Assembly: GCA_965261775.1 (NCBI GenBank)
Contig: OZ253477.1
Coordinates: 434,001 to 498,000 of the forward strand
Reading direction: 5' to 3'
DNA length: 64,000 nucleotides
Source: G965261775 sp965261775
GTDB lineage: Bacteria > Pseudomonadota > Gammaproteobacteria > Eutrophobiales > Eutrophobiaceae
This document shows, one piece after another, positions 50,009-58,551 of the stretch. The notes beneath the pieces were generated by a model. That model did not search any database. It had not been told where the DNA came from and saw nothing but the letters and a program-made list of their open reading frames with translations. A program made the position numbers and the translations under genes. The stretch's first letter is position 1; each line of letters starts with the position of its first letter.

Positions 50009-51313
50009 CTATTGATTTAATATTTTAACTTCGTGTTGCGGATACGGTATTTGAATATTATTTTCCTGCAGGACCTTCCAAATCATATACAGGAGATCGG
50101 CACCCACCCTGTTTTCCCCATCGTCAATACCTTCCATCCAGAATTCAACCAGTATATCTATACCATTATCACCGAAACCTTTTATTTCCGCATCCGGTCT
50201 TTCTTCAATAGGCAAATCGTCTCCACTCAGCACCTTGGGATGACTTGCGACCGTTTCTCTCACCACCTTGAACAGTAAATCCAGATCAGTGTCATAGGCG
50301 ACGGTAAATTCAAGCGGATAACGTTGCTTTTTATTCTTATGCGTCCAGTTGATAAAGTTAGCTTTGATAAACTGTTCGTTTGGCACCATGACATCCTTGC
50401 CGTCATACGTTTCCAGTATGGCCGAACGCATATTAAGTTCACGTATTTTACCCACGAGACCATTGTCCAGCTCAATATAATCTCCAACAGCAATCGAGCG
50501 GTCCAGCAGGATGATAATACCGGAGATGAAGTTTGACGCGATAGACTGCAAGCCAAAACCCAGCCCAACGCCCAGGGCACCGCCAAATACCGCCAGAGCG
50601 GTGAGATTAATGCCGAGCAACTGGAGTAATAAAATAAATATTCCGAAAAACAGAATGACTTCAAATAGTTTCGCAAAGACTTCCCTCGTGCCGATATCCA
50701 GCTCTTCCTGATTGCGGATGATCTGTTGCCCAAGGGTATTCGATACGCGACCCAGCCAAAACAGAACGATACCGAAAATTAGCAGCCGGGCCACCCCGTA
50801 GGCAGATATCCGAATATGGCCAATTTGTACAAACAGTGAATCCAGATAAGCCGTGACGGGCGCCAATGCGTCAAATACCCACAGGATGATAATAGGAAGA
50901 ATGATCCACTTGATGAGCGACTTGACGATACGTTTTTTAATAAAGCGCGTGATAATGACGTACGATAACAATATGACTACCAGACTCTGTGCAATTAATA
51001 TCAGCCAGGCCTGTTGCAGTATCGCCATACTGAACCGCACAGCCATGCCAAACACTGGCAAGGCACACAAAAAGAGCAAGATATCATCCAGTTCGTAAAG
51101 GGTTTTTCTCAGCTTGAAAAAATTACCCGGCCCGGGAGGAACATGCAGTACGGGAAGATATCTTTTTAAGGTATTGGCCAGGAGATAAGTAAACAATATC
51201 GCCAGAATAACGATACCGCATTGAATATAAAAATCGAGACTTGTGCTCCACCGCAACGCAGTTTCCAGCAGTGTCTCAATGTCTGATTTTATGTTCGCCA
51301 TAACCAACACCAA
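50009..51313 (-). CDS. MscS-family mechanosensitive channel
   Basis: The 434-residue protein has five or so membrane helices (residues 25-270), the pore region FGGALGVGLGFGLQSIASNFISGIIILLDRSI near residue 235 (rich in Gly and Ala as in MscS TM3) and the beta domain VGDYIELDNGLVGKIRELNMRSAILETYDGKDVMVPN. The family releases solutes on hypo-osmotic shock. It is the first gene in an operon with HPt and hybrid kinase genes, so channel expression or gating may be tied to a phosphorelay. Confidence 0.9.
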   Translation of the reverse strand: MVLVMANIKSDIETLLETALRWSTSLDFYIQCGIVILAILFTYLLANTLKRYLPVLHVPPGPGNFFKLRKTLYELDDILLFLCALPVFGMAVRFSMAILQQAWLILIAQSLVVILLSYVIITRFIKKRIVKSLIKWIILPIIILWVFDALAPVTAYLDSLFVQIGHIRISAYGVARLLIFGIVLFWLGRVSNTLGQQIIRNQEELDIGTREVFAKLFEVILFFGIFILLLQLLGINLTALAVFGGALGVGLGFGLQSIASNFISGIIILLDRSIAVGDYIELDNGLVGKIRELNMRSAILETYDGKDVMVPNEQFIKANFINWTHKNKKQRYPLEFTVAYDTDLDLLFKVVRETVASHPKVLSGDDLPIEERPDAEIKGFGDNGIDILVEFWMEGIDDGENRVGADLLYMIWKVLQENNIQIPYPQHEVKILNQ

Positions 51314-51703
51314 ATGAGATGAATTCAGGGTGAGCTGTTTTTTCGCCGCAACAAGCCCGATTGTACCCTGATTTTCCGGACAGTTTGCTTAAGTGTAAAT
51401 TTTTCATTGCCTTGTCTGAAATTATCGGGGCTTTCTCGTATTATCAGGATACCGCGATGTAGTCAAACACACCGGGTTGGGTCCCGGCGCTTGTGAGATA
51501 GCCGCCGCGACGGCATCGTTCGCGTTGCGTTTACCCCGGGAAACTCTCGCTGACGCATTAAATGGACAACACGATTGACACGGCGTCGTGTCTCTTCCCA
51601 CGTCAATTTATCGGCAATCGCCCATGCCCGCCCGGTTTCTATCCGACACGGATATCTAGCCTTGCATAACAGCTTCAGCCCCGGTGAGTTGCCCGGTGAG
51701 TCG

Positions 51704-51726
51704 CACCTGCCTGCGGCAGGCAGGTG
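51704..51726. repeat. Hairpin in the Sel1 leader, copy 1
   Basis: CACCTGCC and GGCAGGTG flank a 7-base centre. The same 23 bases occur at 53351-53373 in the leader of the second Sel1 gene. It lies about 125 bases upstream of the start codon. A regulator site or an mRNA structure is possible. Confidence 0.55.
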
Positions 51727-51836
51727 GGTCCTTGGGGGGAATTTCAGGGGGAACGTGGATTATAGCGCCCTTCCGCGAATTTACGCGGGAATGTTGGCGG
51801 AAATGTTTGCCGGGATGTACTTTCTGGCGGAAAGAG

Positions 51837-51842
51837 TATAAT
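51837..51842 (+). promoter_or_regulatory. Possible -10 box for a leaderless Sel1 mRNA (copy 1)
   Basis: TATAAT is placed 8 bases before the ATG at 51851 and is conserved in copy 2 (53482-53487). Transcription from it would start at or next to the start codon, and no Shine-Dalgarno sequence is visible, so a leaderless message is possible. There is no convincing -35 box at 17 bases. Confidence 0.35.
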
Positions 51843-51850
51843 TTTGCCCG

Positions 51851-53134
51851 ATGATTAAAATTCCTCCATCCCTGACAGATAAAATCCGGATCGGCTTGAC
51901 CATCCTCACACTTACCGCCGCTTTCGTGGCCGGGACGGCGATGGCGCAGGCGGAATCCATTCAGGACCTCCGCGCAAAGGCCGAACAGGGCGATGCCTTC
52001 GCGCAAACCGATCTCGGCATGGCGTATGTCAACGGCGAGGGCGTTGTGCAGGATTATGCGGAGGCGGCGAAGTGGTATGCCAAGGCCGCCGAACAGGGAT
52101 ACGCTGTAGCGCAATACAATCTCGGCGTGATATATGCCAAAGGCGAGGGCGTTCCCCAGGATTATGCAGAGGCGATCAAATGGTTTCGCCGCGCCGCTGA
52201 ACAGGGAAACGCCGAAGCGCAAAGCAATCTCGGCGTGGCGTATGAAAACGGCAGAGGCGTTGCTCAGGATTATGCGGAAGCGGCGAAGTGGTACGCCAAG
52301 GCCGCCGAGCAGGGAGTCGCCCAAGCGCAGTACAATCTCGGCGTGATGTATGCCAACGGCGAGGGCGTTGTGCAGGATGATGCGGAGGCGGTGAAGTGGA
52401 CTCGCCGTGCCGCCGAACAGGGAGTCGCCAAAGCGCAGTACAATCTCGGCGTGATGTATGCCAACGGCGAGGGCGTTGCTCAGGATTATGCGGAGGCGGT
52501 CAAGTGGTATCGCCGCGCCGCCGAGCAGGGGTATGCCGGAGCGCAATACAATCTTGGCGTGATGTATGCCAACGGCGAGGGCGTTGTGCAGGATAAGGCG
52601 GAGGCGGTCAAGTGGTACGCCAAAGCCGCCGAACAGGGACTCGCCAATGCACAATTCAATCTTGGCCAGATGTATCGCGGAGGCGAGGGCGTTGTGCAGG
52701 ATTATGCGGAGGCGGTGAAGTGGACTCGCCTTGCCGCCGAGCAGGGACTCGCCCTCGCGCAAGCCAATCTCGGCTTTGCGTATGACAACGGCGTCGGTGT
52801 TCCGCAGGATTATGCGGAAGCGGTGAAGTGGTATGCCAAAGCCGCCGAACAGGGGTACGCCAAAGCGCAAGGCAGTCTCGGCGTGATGTATGGCTTGGGC
52901 AAAGGCGTTCCGCAAAATTATTGGGAAGCGTATCTCTGGTTTTCCCTTGCGGTAGCAAGTGGGGACAAGCAAGCGGCGGAAGTGCGGGATTTGATCGCCG
53001 AGGAATTATCCCCCGCTGACTTGTCCTCCGCCCAGAAAGAAACCGCCCGCCGCCATGCTATTATTCAGGGGGGGGACGGAGGCAGGAGATTGAATTCTTC
53101 CAACCTGCCTGCAGCAGACAGGTATCCTGGATAA
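51851..53134 (+). CDS. Secreted Sel1-repeat protein, copy 1
   Basis: The 427-residue protein has a signal peptide (ending ...AGTAMAQA near residue 36) and then about ten 36-residue Sel1 repeats of the form AEQGxAxAQxNLGVMYxNGEGVxQDYAEAVKWxxxA, ending in a YLWFSLAVASGDKQA unit with the divergent last repeat typical of complete Sel1 proteins. The solenoid should serve as a periplasmic protein-binding scaffold. The final residues are read through the tail repeat, which suggests that the original stop is lost or displaced. It is the left member of a tandem gene duplication. Confidence 0.87.
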   Translation: MIKIPPSLTDKIRIGLTILTLTAAFVAGTAMAQAESIQDLRAKAEQGDAFAQTDLGMAYVNGEGVVQDYAEAAKWYAKAAEQGYAVAQYNLGVIYAKGEGVPQDYAEAIKWFRRAAEQGNAEAQSNLGVAYENGRGVAQDYAEAAKWYAKAAEQGVAQAQYNLGVMYANGEGVVQDDAEAVKWTRRAAEQGVAKAQYNLGVMYANGEGVAQDYAEAVKWYRRAAEQGYAGAQYNLGVMYANGEGVVQDKAEAVKWYAKAAEQGLANAQFNLGQMYRGGEGVVQDYAEAVKWTRLAAEQGLALAQANLGFAYDNGVGVPQDYAEAVKWYAKAAEQGYAKAQGSLGVMYGLGKGVPQNYWEAYLWFSLAVASGDKQAAEVRDLIAEELSPADLSSAQKETARRHAIIQGGDGGRRLNSSNLPAADRYPG

Positions 53135-53157
53135 CGCCTTTTTCTCCGGGGATCCTA

Positions 53158-53203
53158 TCAATGATAATCAACGACAGCGCTGGATCCTTCATATCAACAC
53201 CCT
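53158..53203. pseudogene. 46-bp fragment of the dinG-type helicase gene at the duplication junction
   Basis: This stretch equals 55128-55173 inside the downstream dinG-type gene with 42 of 46 bases identical. The four differences are transitions. In that gene it encodes the conserved helicase segment around GVDVKGPALSLIII. Its presence between the two Sel1 copies records a duplication or recombination event that involved the helicase gene. Confidence 0.8.
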
Positions 53204-53350
53204 AAATGGATAACGCGATTGACACGGCGTCGTGTCTCTTCCCACGTCAATTTATCGGCAATCGTCCATGCCCCCCGGTCTCTATCCGGCACGGATATTT
53301 AGCCTTGCACAGCTAACAGCTTTAGCGCCGGTGAGTTGCCCGGTGAGTCG

Positions 53351-53373
53351 CACCTGCCTGCGGCAGGCAGGTG
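53351..53373. repeat. Hairpin in the Sel1 leader, copy 2
   Basis: This is identical to 51704-51726, with the same distance of about 125 bases to the start codon. Its perfect conservation while surrounding bases changed hints at function or recent conversion. Confidence 0.55.
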
Positions 53374-53481
53374 GGTCCTGGGGAGGATTTCAGGGGAACG
53401 TGAATTATAGCGCCCTTCCGCGAATTTACGCGGGAATGTCGGCGGAAATGTTTGCCGGGATGTACTTTCTGGCGGAAAGAG

Positions 53482-53487
53482 TATAAT
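53482..53487 (+). promoter_or_regulatory. Possible -10 box for a leaderless Sel1 mRNA (copy 2)
   Basis: TATAAT again ends 8 bases before the ATG (53496), as in copy 1, and without a ribosome-binding site. Confidence 0.35.
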
Positions 53488-53495
53488 TTTGCCCG

Positions 53496-54707
53496 ATGAT
53501 TAAAGTTCCTCCATTCCTGACAGATAAAATCCGGGTCGGCTTGACCGTCCTTGTCCTCGCCGCCGCTTTCGTGGCCGGGACGGCGATGGCGCAGGCGGAA
53601 TCTATTCAGGACCTCCGCGCAAAAGCCGAACAGGGCGATGCCAAAGCGCAATTCATACTCGGCTTATCGTATGCTATCGGTGAGGGCGTTGTGCAGGATG
53701 AGTCGGAGGCGGTGAAATGGTTTCGCCGCGCCGCCGAACAGGGCGATGCCCTCGCGCAAACCAATCTCGGCGTGGCGTATGAAAACGGCAGAGGCGTTTC
53801 GCAGGATTATACGGAAGCGGTGAAGTGGTACGCCAAGGCCGCCGTGTCTGGCGCCAGACAGGCCGAACAGGGATACGCTGTAGCGCAATACAATCTCGGC
53901 GTGATGTATGCCAATGGCAAGGGCGTTCCTCAGGATAAGGCGGAGGCGGTGAAGTGGTACGCCAAGGCCGCCGAGCAGGGGCACGCCGCCGCACAAAACA
54001 ATCTCGGCGTGGCGTATGAGAACGGCGAGAGCGTTCCCCGGGATTATGCACAAGCGGTGAAGTGGTACGCCAAGGCCGCTGAACAGGGGTACGCCGAAGC
54101 GCAAACCAATCTTGGTGTGATGTATGCCAACGGCAAGGGCGTTGTGCAGGATAAGGCGGAGGCGGTGAAATGGTACACCAAGGCTGCCGAACAGGGATTC
54201 GCCGGTGCGAAATATAATCTCGGCGGGATGTATTACAACGGCGAGGGCGTTGCACAGAATTACACGGAGGCGATCAAATGGTTTCGCCTTGCCGCGGAAC
54301 AGGGACTCGCCGAAGCGAAATACAATCTTGGCGTGATGTACGCCAACGGCGAGGGCGTTGTGCAGGATGAGGCGGAAGCGGTGAAGTGGTATGCCAGGGC
54401 CGCCGTGTCTGGCGCCAGACAGGGGTACCCCATTGCACAATTCAATCTCGGCGTGGCGTATTACAATGGCAAGGGCGTTTCGCTGGATAAGGTGGAAGCG
54501 GTCAAGTGGTTTCGCCTTGCCGCGGAACAGGGGCAGGCCAATGCACAATACAATCTCGGCGTGGCGTATTACAACGGCGAGGGCGTTTCGAAGGATAAAA
54601 CGGAAGCGATCAAGTGGTTTCGCCTTGCCGCGGAACAGGGACTCGCCAAAGCGCAATTAATGCTCGGTTTATTGTCCGCCGACGACGGGGGCGTTCCAGC
54701 ACAGTAA
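53496..54707 (+). CDS. Secreted Sel1-repeat protein, copy 2, with a decayed C-terminus
   Basis: The 403-residue protein shares signal peptide and first repeat with copy 1, then carries about ten Sel1 repeats. Two of these contain the insertion AAVSGARQ, absent from copy 1. It stops at GGVPAQ, and the bases after the stop (54708-54765) still resemble the copy 1 segment NYWEAYLWFSLAVASGDKQA but with frame breaks. The terminal capping repeat is therefore lost. The protein may still be made and exported, but its solenoid end is open. Confidence 0.8.
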   Translation: MIKVPPFLTDKIRVGLTVLVLAAAFVAGTAMAQAESIQDLRAKAEQGDAKAQFILGLSYAIGEGVVQDESEAVKWFRRAAEQGDALAQTNLGVAYENGRGVSQDYTEAVKWYAKAAVSGARQAEQGYAVAQYNLGVMYANGKGVPQDKAEAVKWYAKAAEQGHAAAQNNLGVAYENGESVPRDYAQAVKWYAKAAEQGYAEAQTNLGVMYANGKGVVQDKAEAVKWYTKAAEQGFAGAKYNLGGMYYNGEGVAQNYTEAIKWFRLAAEQGLAEAKYNLGVMYANGEGVVQDEAEAVKWYARAAVSGARQGYPIAQFNLGVAYYNGKGVSLDKVEAVKWFRLAAEQGQANAQYNLGVAYYNGEGVSKDKTEAIKWFRLAAEQGLAKAQLMLGLLSADDGGVPAQ

Positions 54708-54847
54708 TTGGGAAGCGTGTCTCTGGTTTTTCCTTGTGGCGGCGAGTAGACACAAGCAAGCAGCTTCTTCCAACCTGCCTGCAGCAGACAGGTATCCTGG
54801 AGAACGCCTTTTTCTCCGGGGTATCCTGACATTCGATTCACACTCAA

Positions 54848-56749
54848 TTAAAAGAAACGCCTCACTTCTTCCAGTTGATCTGTGGTTGGCATGGGGGGTA
54901 ATGATTTCATTAAATATTTTCCGTAGCGCTTGTTGATAATGCGTTTGTCGCAAATCGCGCAGACGCCTCGGTCGTCAACATCGCGTATCAATCGCCCTAC
55001 TCCCTGTTTCAGGGTAACGGCGGCCTGTGGGAGTTGATATTCCATGAAAAAATTACCGCCCTGCTCTCTGGAATATTCCAGACGTGCCAGCAAAACCGGG
55101 TTGTCCGGACTGGCAAAGGGCAACTTTTCAATAATAATCAACGACAGCGCCGGACCCTTCACATCAACACCCTCCCAAAAACTGTTCGTACCAAGCAATA
55201 TGGCGTGTTCGGTATGGCGGAATTTTTTCAGAAGACTGGTGCGCGGGGCCTTACCCTGTACCAGCAGGGGATAATCCGCCTGTTCGGAAAAAAAACCGGC
55301 AGCGCGCTCAAGCGAGCGGTGGCTGGTGAACAGGATAAACGCGCGTCCCCTGCTGAAAGCAAGCAATCTCAAGCAACGTTTAACAAAGGCGTCAAAAAAA
55401 TCCGGAGCGCCAGGGTCGGGTAAATCTCGCGGCAGATACAGAAGCGATTGTGTTTTGTAATCAAAAGGGCTGTCCCAGATCCGAAATTGAATGTCGTCCA
55501 GCCCCAGTTGCCGGTTAAAATACCGGAAATCGTGATTGACGCACAGACTCGCCGAAGTGAATACATTGATGGCATTATAAGTGCTCAGACGCTGCCGGAA
55601 AGTTTCAGCAATATTAATCGGGGTTTGATTGAAATAAACATGCCGCCCTTTGACTTCCGCCCAACAGACCGTCTCTTTGTCATTTTTTCTGCTGTAATTT
55701 TCCAGATAGTCGTAATGCGACTTCGCGCGGGCGTGGCAATTATCCAGCCATTTCCCGCGCCCTTCATTTGCTTCAAGGATATCAAGCACGGATCGAAACG
55801 CGCCAAGCAGTCCGGAAAATTTATCCGGCAGGCTCGTCTTATGCCATATCTTTTGCCAGTTTACGCGGCGGTCGTCCTGATGACCGAATATCAGGCGGAC
55901 ATCCCGTACCCGCTTTTCAAATCGACTCAGAATAATGTCCAGATCAGGAATATCTCCCGCTTCTTCACGGTCGGCTACCCGGATATCCCGGATTAATTCA
56001 AAAAATTGACGGCTACCCAGTGTCCGGCTGAAATACACCGTGGCCAGTTCGGGTAATTGATGCGCTTCATCAAAAATAATGACATCAGGCAATGGCAGGA
56101 CTTCGCCGTAGTTTCCCTCACGCAACACCATATCGGACAGTAACAGGGAATGATTGGTGATCAGCAGATCGGCCTCATGCGCCGCCTTTCGGTTTTTGAA
56201 TACAAAGCATTTTTCATGGCTCGGACAGGATCGACCGAGACAGTTTTCAGCCGTGGACGTAATCATGCCATTGCCGGGCGTACTTTCCCCGATCGTGTGC
56301 AGTTCGTTAATATCGCCGGTCTCGGTGGAAACCGACCAGGTTTTTATCTCCTGCAACGTCGCCATTTGTCGGGAGCTTAAACTGCCGTCTTTGAGTGCTG
56401 TCTCCATGCGTTCCAGGCAAAGATAATTCGCGCGTCCCTTTAATACCGTTGTTTTAACAGGCAGTTTCAGCGCATCCAATAACAGGGGCAGATCTTTTTG
56501 CCTGATCTGATCCTGCAGATGGCGCGTGGCGGTAGCAATCATGGTTTTTTTCTGCAACAGTAACACTGGTGCCAGATAGGCCAGGGTTTTACCGACGCCG
56601 GTACCGGCCTCGCAGAGCAGATCTTCTCCTTTTTCTATCGCCGTGAAAATGGCCTGCGCCATCGCTTCCTGTTGCGGACGATGCCGGAAGCCCTGAACAA
56701 GAGTCGACAGCGCGCCTTGTTCGGAAAAGATATCCTTGGCTATTTTCAT
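54848..56749 (-). CDS. yoaA: DinG/YoaA-family ATP-dependent helicase
   Basis: The 633-residue superfamily 2 helicase (XPD-like) has Walker A CEAGTGVGKTLAYLAP near residue 40, four Cys candidates for the Fe-S cluster between C109 and about C187 (including CLGRSCPSHEKC), motif II IIFDEAHQLPE, and the C-terminal LGTNSFWEGVDVKGP and QGVGRLIRD. It unwinds DNA 5'-3' and in relatives supports replication repair. The gene ends next to the Sel1 duplication, and a 46-bp piece of it lies between the two copies. The C-terminus is complete. Confidence 0.9.
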   Translation of the reverse strand: MKIAKDIFSEQGALSTLVQGFRHRPQQEAMAQAIFTAIEKGEDLLCEAGTGVGKTLAYLAPVLLLQKKTMIATATRHLQDQIRQKDLPLLLDALKLPVKTTVLKGRANYLCLERMETALKDGSLSSRQMATLQEIKTWSVSTETGDINELHTIGESTPGNGMITSTAENCLGRSCPSHEKCFVFKNRKAAHEADLLITNHSLLLSDMVLREGNYGEVLPLPDVIIFDEAHQLPELATVYFSRTLGSRQFFELIRDIRVADREEAGDIPDLDIILSRFEKRVRDVRLIFGHQDDRRVNWQKIWHKTSLPDKFSGLLGAFRSVLDILEANEGRGKWLDNCHARAKSHYDYLENYSRKNDKETVCWAEVKGRHVYFNQTPINIAETFRQRLSTYNAINVFTSASLCVNHDFRYFNRQLGLDDIQFRIWDSPFDYKTQSLLYLPRDLPDPGAPDFFDAFVKRCLRLLAFSRGRAFILFTSHRSLERAAGFFSEQADYPLLVQGKAPRTSLLKKFRHTEHAILLGTNSFWEGVDVKGPALSLIIIEKLPFASPDNPVLLARLEYSREQGGNFFMEYQLPQAAVTLKQGVGRLIRDVDDRGVCAICDKRIINKRYGKYLMKSLPPMPTTDQLEEVRRFF

Positions 56750-56866
56750 GCAAACAACGCCATTATTTGTTCAATACTCACAGGTTACGCAGTGGTCGCG
56801 CTACCTCCATATTTATTACCGGCCACCCGGAAACCGGCAAATGTCCATCTTGATGGAATATCCGGA

Positions 56867-57820
56867 TCAATTATTCTCCAGGGTGAATGAACAGACTTCG
56901 TGAATGTCTCGTGTCTTCGCCAGTATCATCAACAAGCGATCCAGTCCGACGGCAACCCCGGCCGATTTTGGCAGACCGGCGGAAATCGCGGCGAGAAAAT
57001 ACGTGTCTAAACCGGATACCGTTTTATTTAATTCCCGACGTTTTTCCAGGTCACTCTTAAAACGCTCCCGTTGTTCCGCTCCATCACATAATTCATTGAA
57101 TCCATTGGCGATCTCTATACCGTTTATAAACAACTCAAAACGTTCGCCGACGGGAACGGCGCCGGCCTTTATCGTCGCGAGCGCGGCCATGCAGACCGGG
57201 TAATCATAGATGATAAATGTTCCGGCAGATTCTAACGCGGGCAAGACCTGTGTTGAGAAGATAAAATCCAGCAGCGGCCGACGGTCCGAAAGCGTACCGT
57301 CCAGCCCGTTCTTTCGGGCAATCTCCATCAATCTTTGCAACGTTTCGGTGTGCGGGTCGATCCCCAGAACCCGCTTGAACGCTTCGGCATAGGTCAATCT
57401 GTCCGGACTTTGCAGATCAAGCGCCTCCAGCAGTTCGGTCACCTCATCCATCAATTGATAATAATCAAGGCCGACCCGGTACCATTCCAGCATGCTGAAT
57501 TCGCTCAGGTGTTGCCGTCCGCACTCTTCATCGCGAAATACATGAGCGATTTGGTAAATGGAGCCGGAACCTGCCGCCAACAATCGCTTCATGCAGAATT
57601 CGGGCGAGGTGTGCAGATAATAATCCTTTCCCAAAAACGCCGACTGTGCCCGCAGACTGTGGACATACGGGTCGCTTGCCATGTAATGGCCGAGCGCGGG
57701 CGTATCCACCTCAAGAATATGCCGTTGTCGCATAAACGCCCTGATCTTTTCATAAAGCGCGGCGCGTAATTCGATGAGAGCAATACCAGCAACAGGCCGC
57801 CATGACACGGCATCGTTCAT
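56867..57820 (-). CDS. epmA: Elongation factor P--(R)-beta-lysine ligase
   Basis: The 317-residue protein is a lysyl-tRNA synthetase-like enzyme without the anticodon-binding domain: FMRQRHILEVDTPALG near residue 32, the motif 2 region VFRDEECGRQHLSEFSMLEWYR near 92 and the motif 3 part GVAVGLDRLLMIL near the end. It attaches beta-lysine to a conserved Lys in EF-P. The efp gene lies 21 bases upstream on the same strand, and epmB is divergent from efp. Confidence 0.95.
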   Translation of the reverse strand: MNDAVSWRPVAGIALIELRAALYEKIRAFMRQRHILEVDTPALGHYMASDPYVHSLRAQSAFLGKDYYLHTSPEFCMKRLLAAGSGSIYQIAHVFRDEECGRQHLSEFSMLEWYRVGLDYYQLMDEVTELLEALDLQSPDRLTYAEAFKRVLGIDPHTETLQRLMEIARKNGLDGTLSDRRPLLDFIFSTQVLPALESAGTFIIYDYPVCMAALATIKAGAVPVGERFELFINGIEIANGFNELCDGAEQRERFKSDLEKRRELNKTVSGLDTYFLAAISAGLPKSAGVAVGLDRLLMILAKTRDIHEVCSFTLENN

Positions 57821-57841
57821 CCCGAATAAAACAGAAGCGGA

Positions 57842-58411
57842 TTATTCTTTGGCGCGGCTGACATATTCACCGGTGCGCGTATCAATTTTCAGCAGTGCAT
57901 CCTGTTCAACAAACAAAGGGATTTTCACAAGCGCTCCGGTCTCAAGCGTCGCCGGTTTTGAACCGCCCTGCGCCGTATCGCCCCTGACGCCGGGTTCGGT
58001 CTCTGTCACCCGCAATACAACAAAATTCGGCGGCGTCACCGACAGGGGAATATTATTCCACAAGGTCACTACACATATTTCCTCCCCTTTAATCCATTGC
58101 CTGGCCTCAGCCATTACATTTTTATCTGCGGCATACTGTTCATAGGTATTCTGCTCCATGAAGAACCATGATTCGCCGTCGTTATAAAGATATTGCATCT
58201 CCTGTTCAAGGACATCGGCGCTTTCAACGGATTCACCCGATTTATAGGTCTTTTCCAGCACGCGGCCGGTCTTGAGGTTGCGGAATCTGACGCGATTAAA
58301 TGCTTGCCCCTTGCCGGGCTTCACGAACTCGTTTTCCACGATGGAACACGGGTCGCCATCTATGGTCACTTTCAGTCCGGACTTGAACTCATTTGTGCTG
58401 TATGTCACCAT
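57842..58411 (-). CDS. efp: Elongation factor P
   Basis: The 189-residue protein has the three-domain EF-P layout with the KOW-like N-terminus VTYSTNEFKSGLKVTIDGDP. The modified lysine is in EFVKPGKGQAFNRV (K34 in VKPGKGQ), and the C-terminal domain ends IPLFVEQDALLKIDTRTGEYVSR. EF-P relieves ribosome stalling at polyproline stretches. The Lys-type loop matches modification by EpmA and EpmB, both encoded next to it. Confidence 0.96.
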   Translation of the reverse strand: MVTYSTNEFKSGLKVTIDGDPCSIVENEFVKPGKGQAFNRVRFRNLKTGRVLEKTYKSGESVESADVLEQEMQYLYNDGESWFFMEQNTYEQYAADKNVMAEARQWIKGEEICVVTLWNNIPLSVTPPNFVVLRVTETEPGVRGDTAQGGSKPATLETGALVKIPLFVEQDALLKIDTRTGEYVSRAKE

Positions 58412-58551
58412 CTTTGTTGCTGTCCACGATTATTACCTGTTTACTTCCAGGGAGAAATTATGTTGTGCCACCTCCACCATTATAACAGGCGCCGCCATTC
58501 CCGTATATCCGTAAAACACTTGTGCGAACCGTTTTGAGTATCAACAGGGGA

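Larger units (their letters stand above)
51314..51850. other. 537-base intergenic region; right half is duplicated leader of the Sel1 genes
   Basis: No gene was found. From 51559 onward the sequence is repeated at 53203 with high identity and leads into the Sel1 genes. It includes a 23-base near-perfect hairpin (51704-51726). The left half (51314-51558) should contain the promoter of the minus-strand MscS operon. Confidence 0.5.
51559..53157. repeat. Tandem duplication, copy 1 (leader, Sel1 gene and tail)
   Basis: The unit starts with taaatgga(c/t)aac and ends after the tail segment that contains cctgcctgcagcagacagg and cctttttctccgggg. The same order of leader, Sel1-repeat gene and tail occurs in copy 2 at 53203-54830. 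Leaders and tails are nearly identical, while the coding parts have diverged in number and order of repeats. Confidence 0.8.
53203..54830. repeat. Tandem duplication, copy 2 (leader, Sel1 gene and tail)
   Basis: Leader 53203-53495 matches 51559-51850, and the tail 54765-54830 matches 53096-53157. The coding part is of the same family but with two insertions of a VSGARQ block. The unit ends about 15 bases before the end of the dinG-type gene. Confidence 0.8.

Noticed and set aside
51656..52972. Long minus-strand open frame opposite the first Sel1 gene
   Set aside because: It is the antisense shadow of a repetitive high-GC gene; its repetitive translation mirrors the Sel1 repeats and has no signal peptide or known domain.
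53664..54656. Long minus-strand open frame opposite the second Sel1 gene
   Set aside because: Same explanation as for copy 1: the antisense of Sel1 repeats stays open by composition.
51851..54707. CRISPR-like periodic repeats
   Set aside because: The 108-base period is the codon image of 36-residue Sel1 repeats inside open reading frames; there are no spacers.
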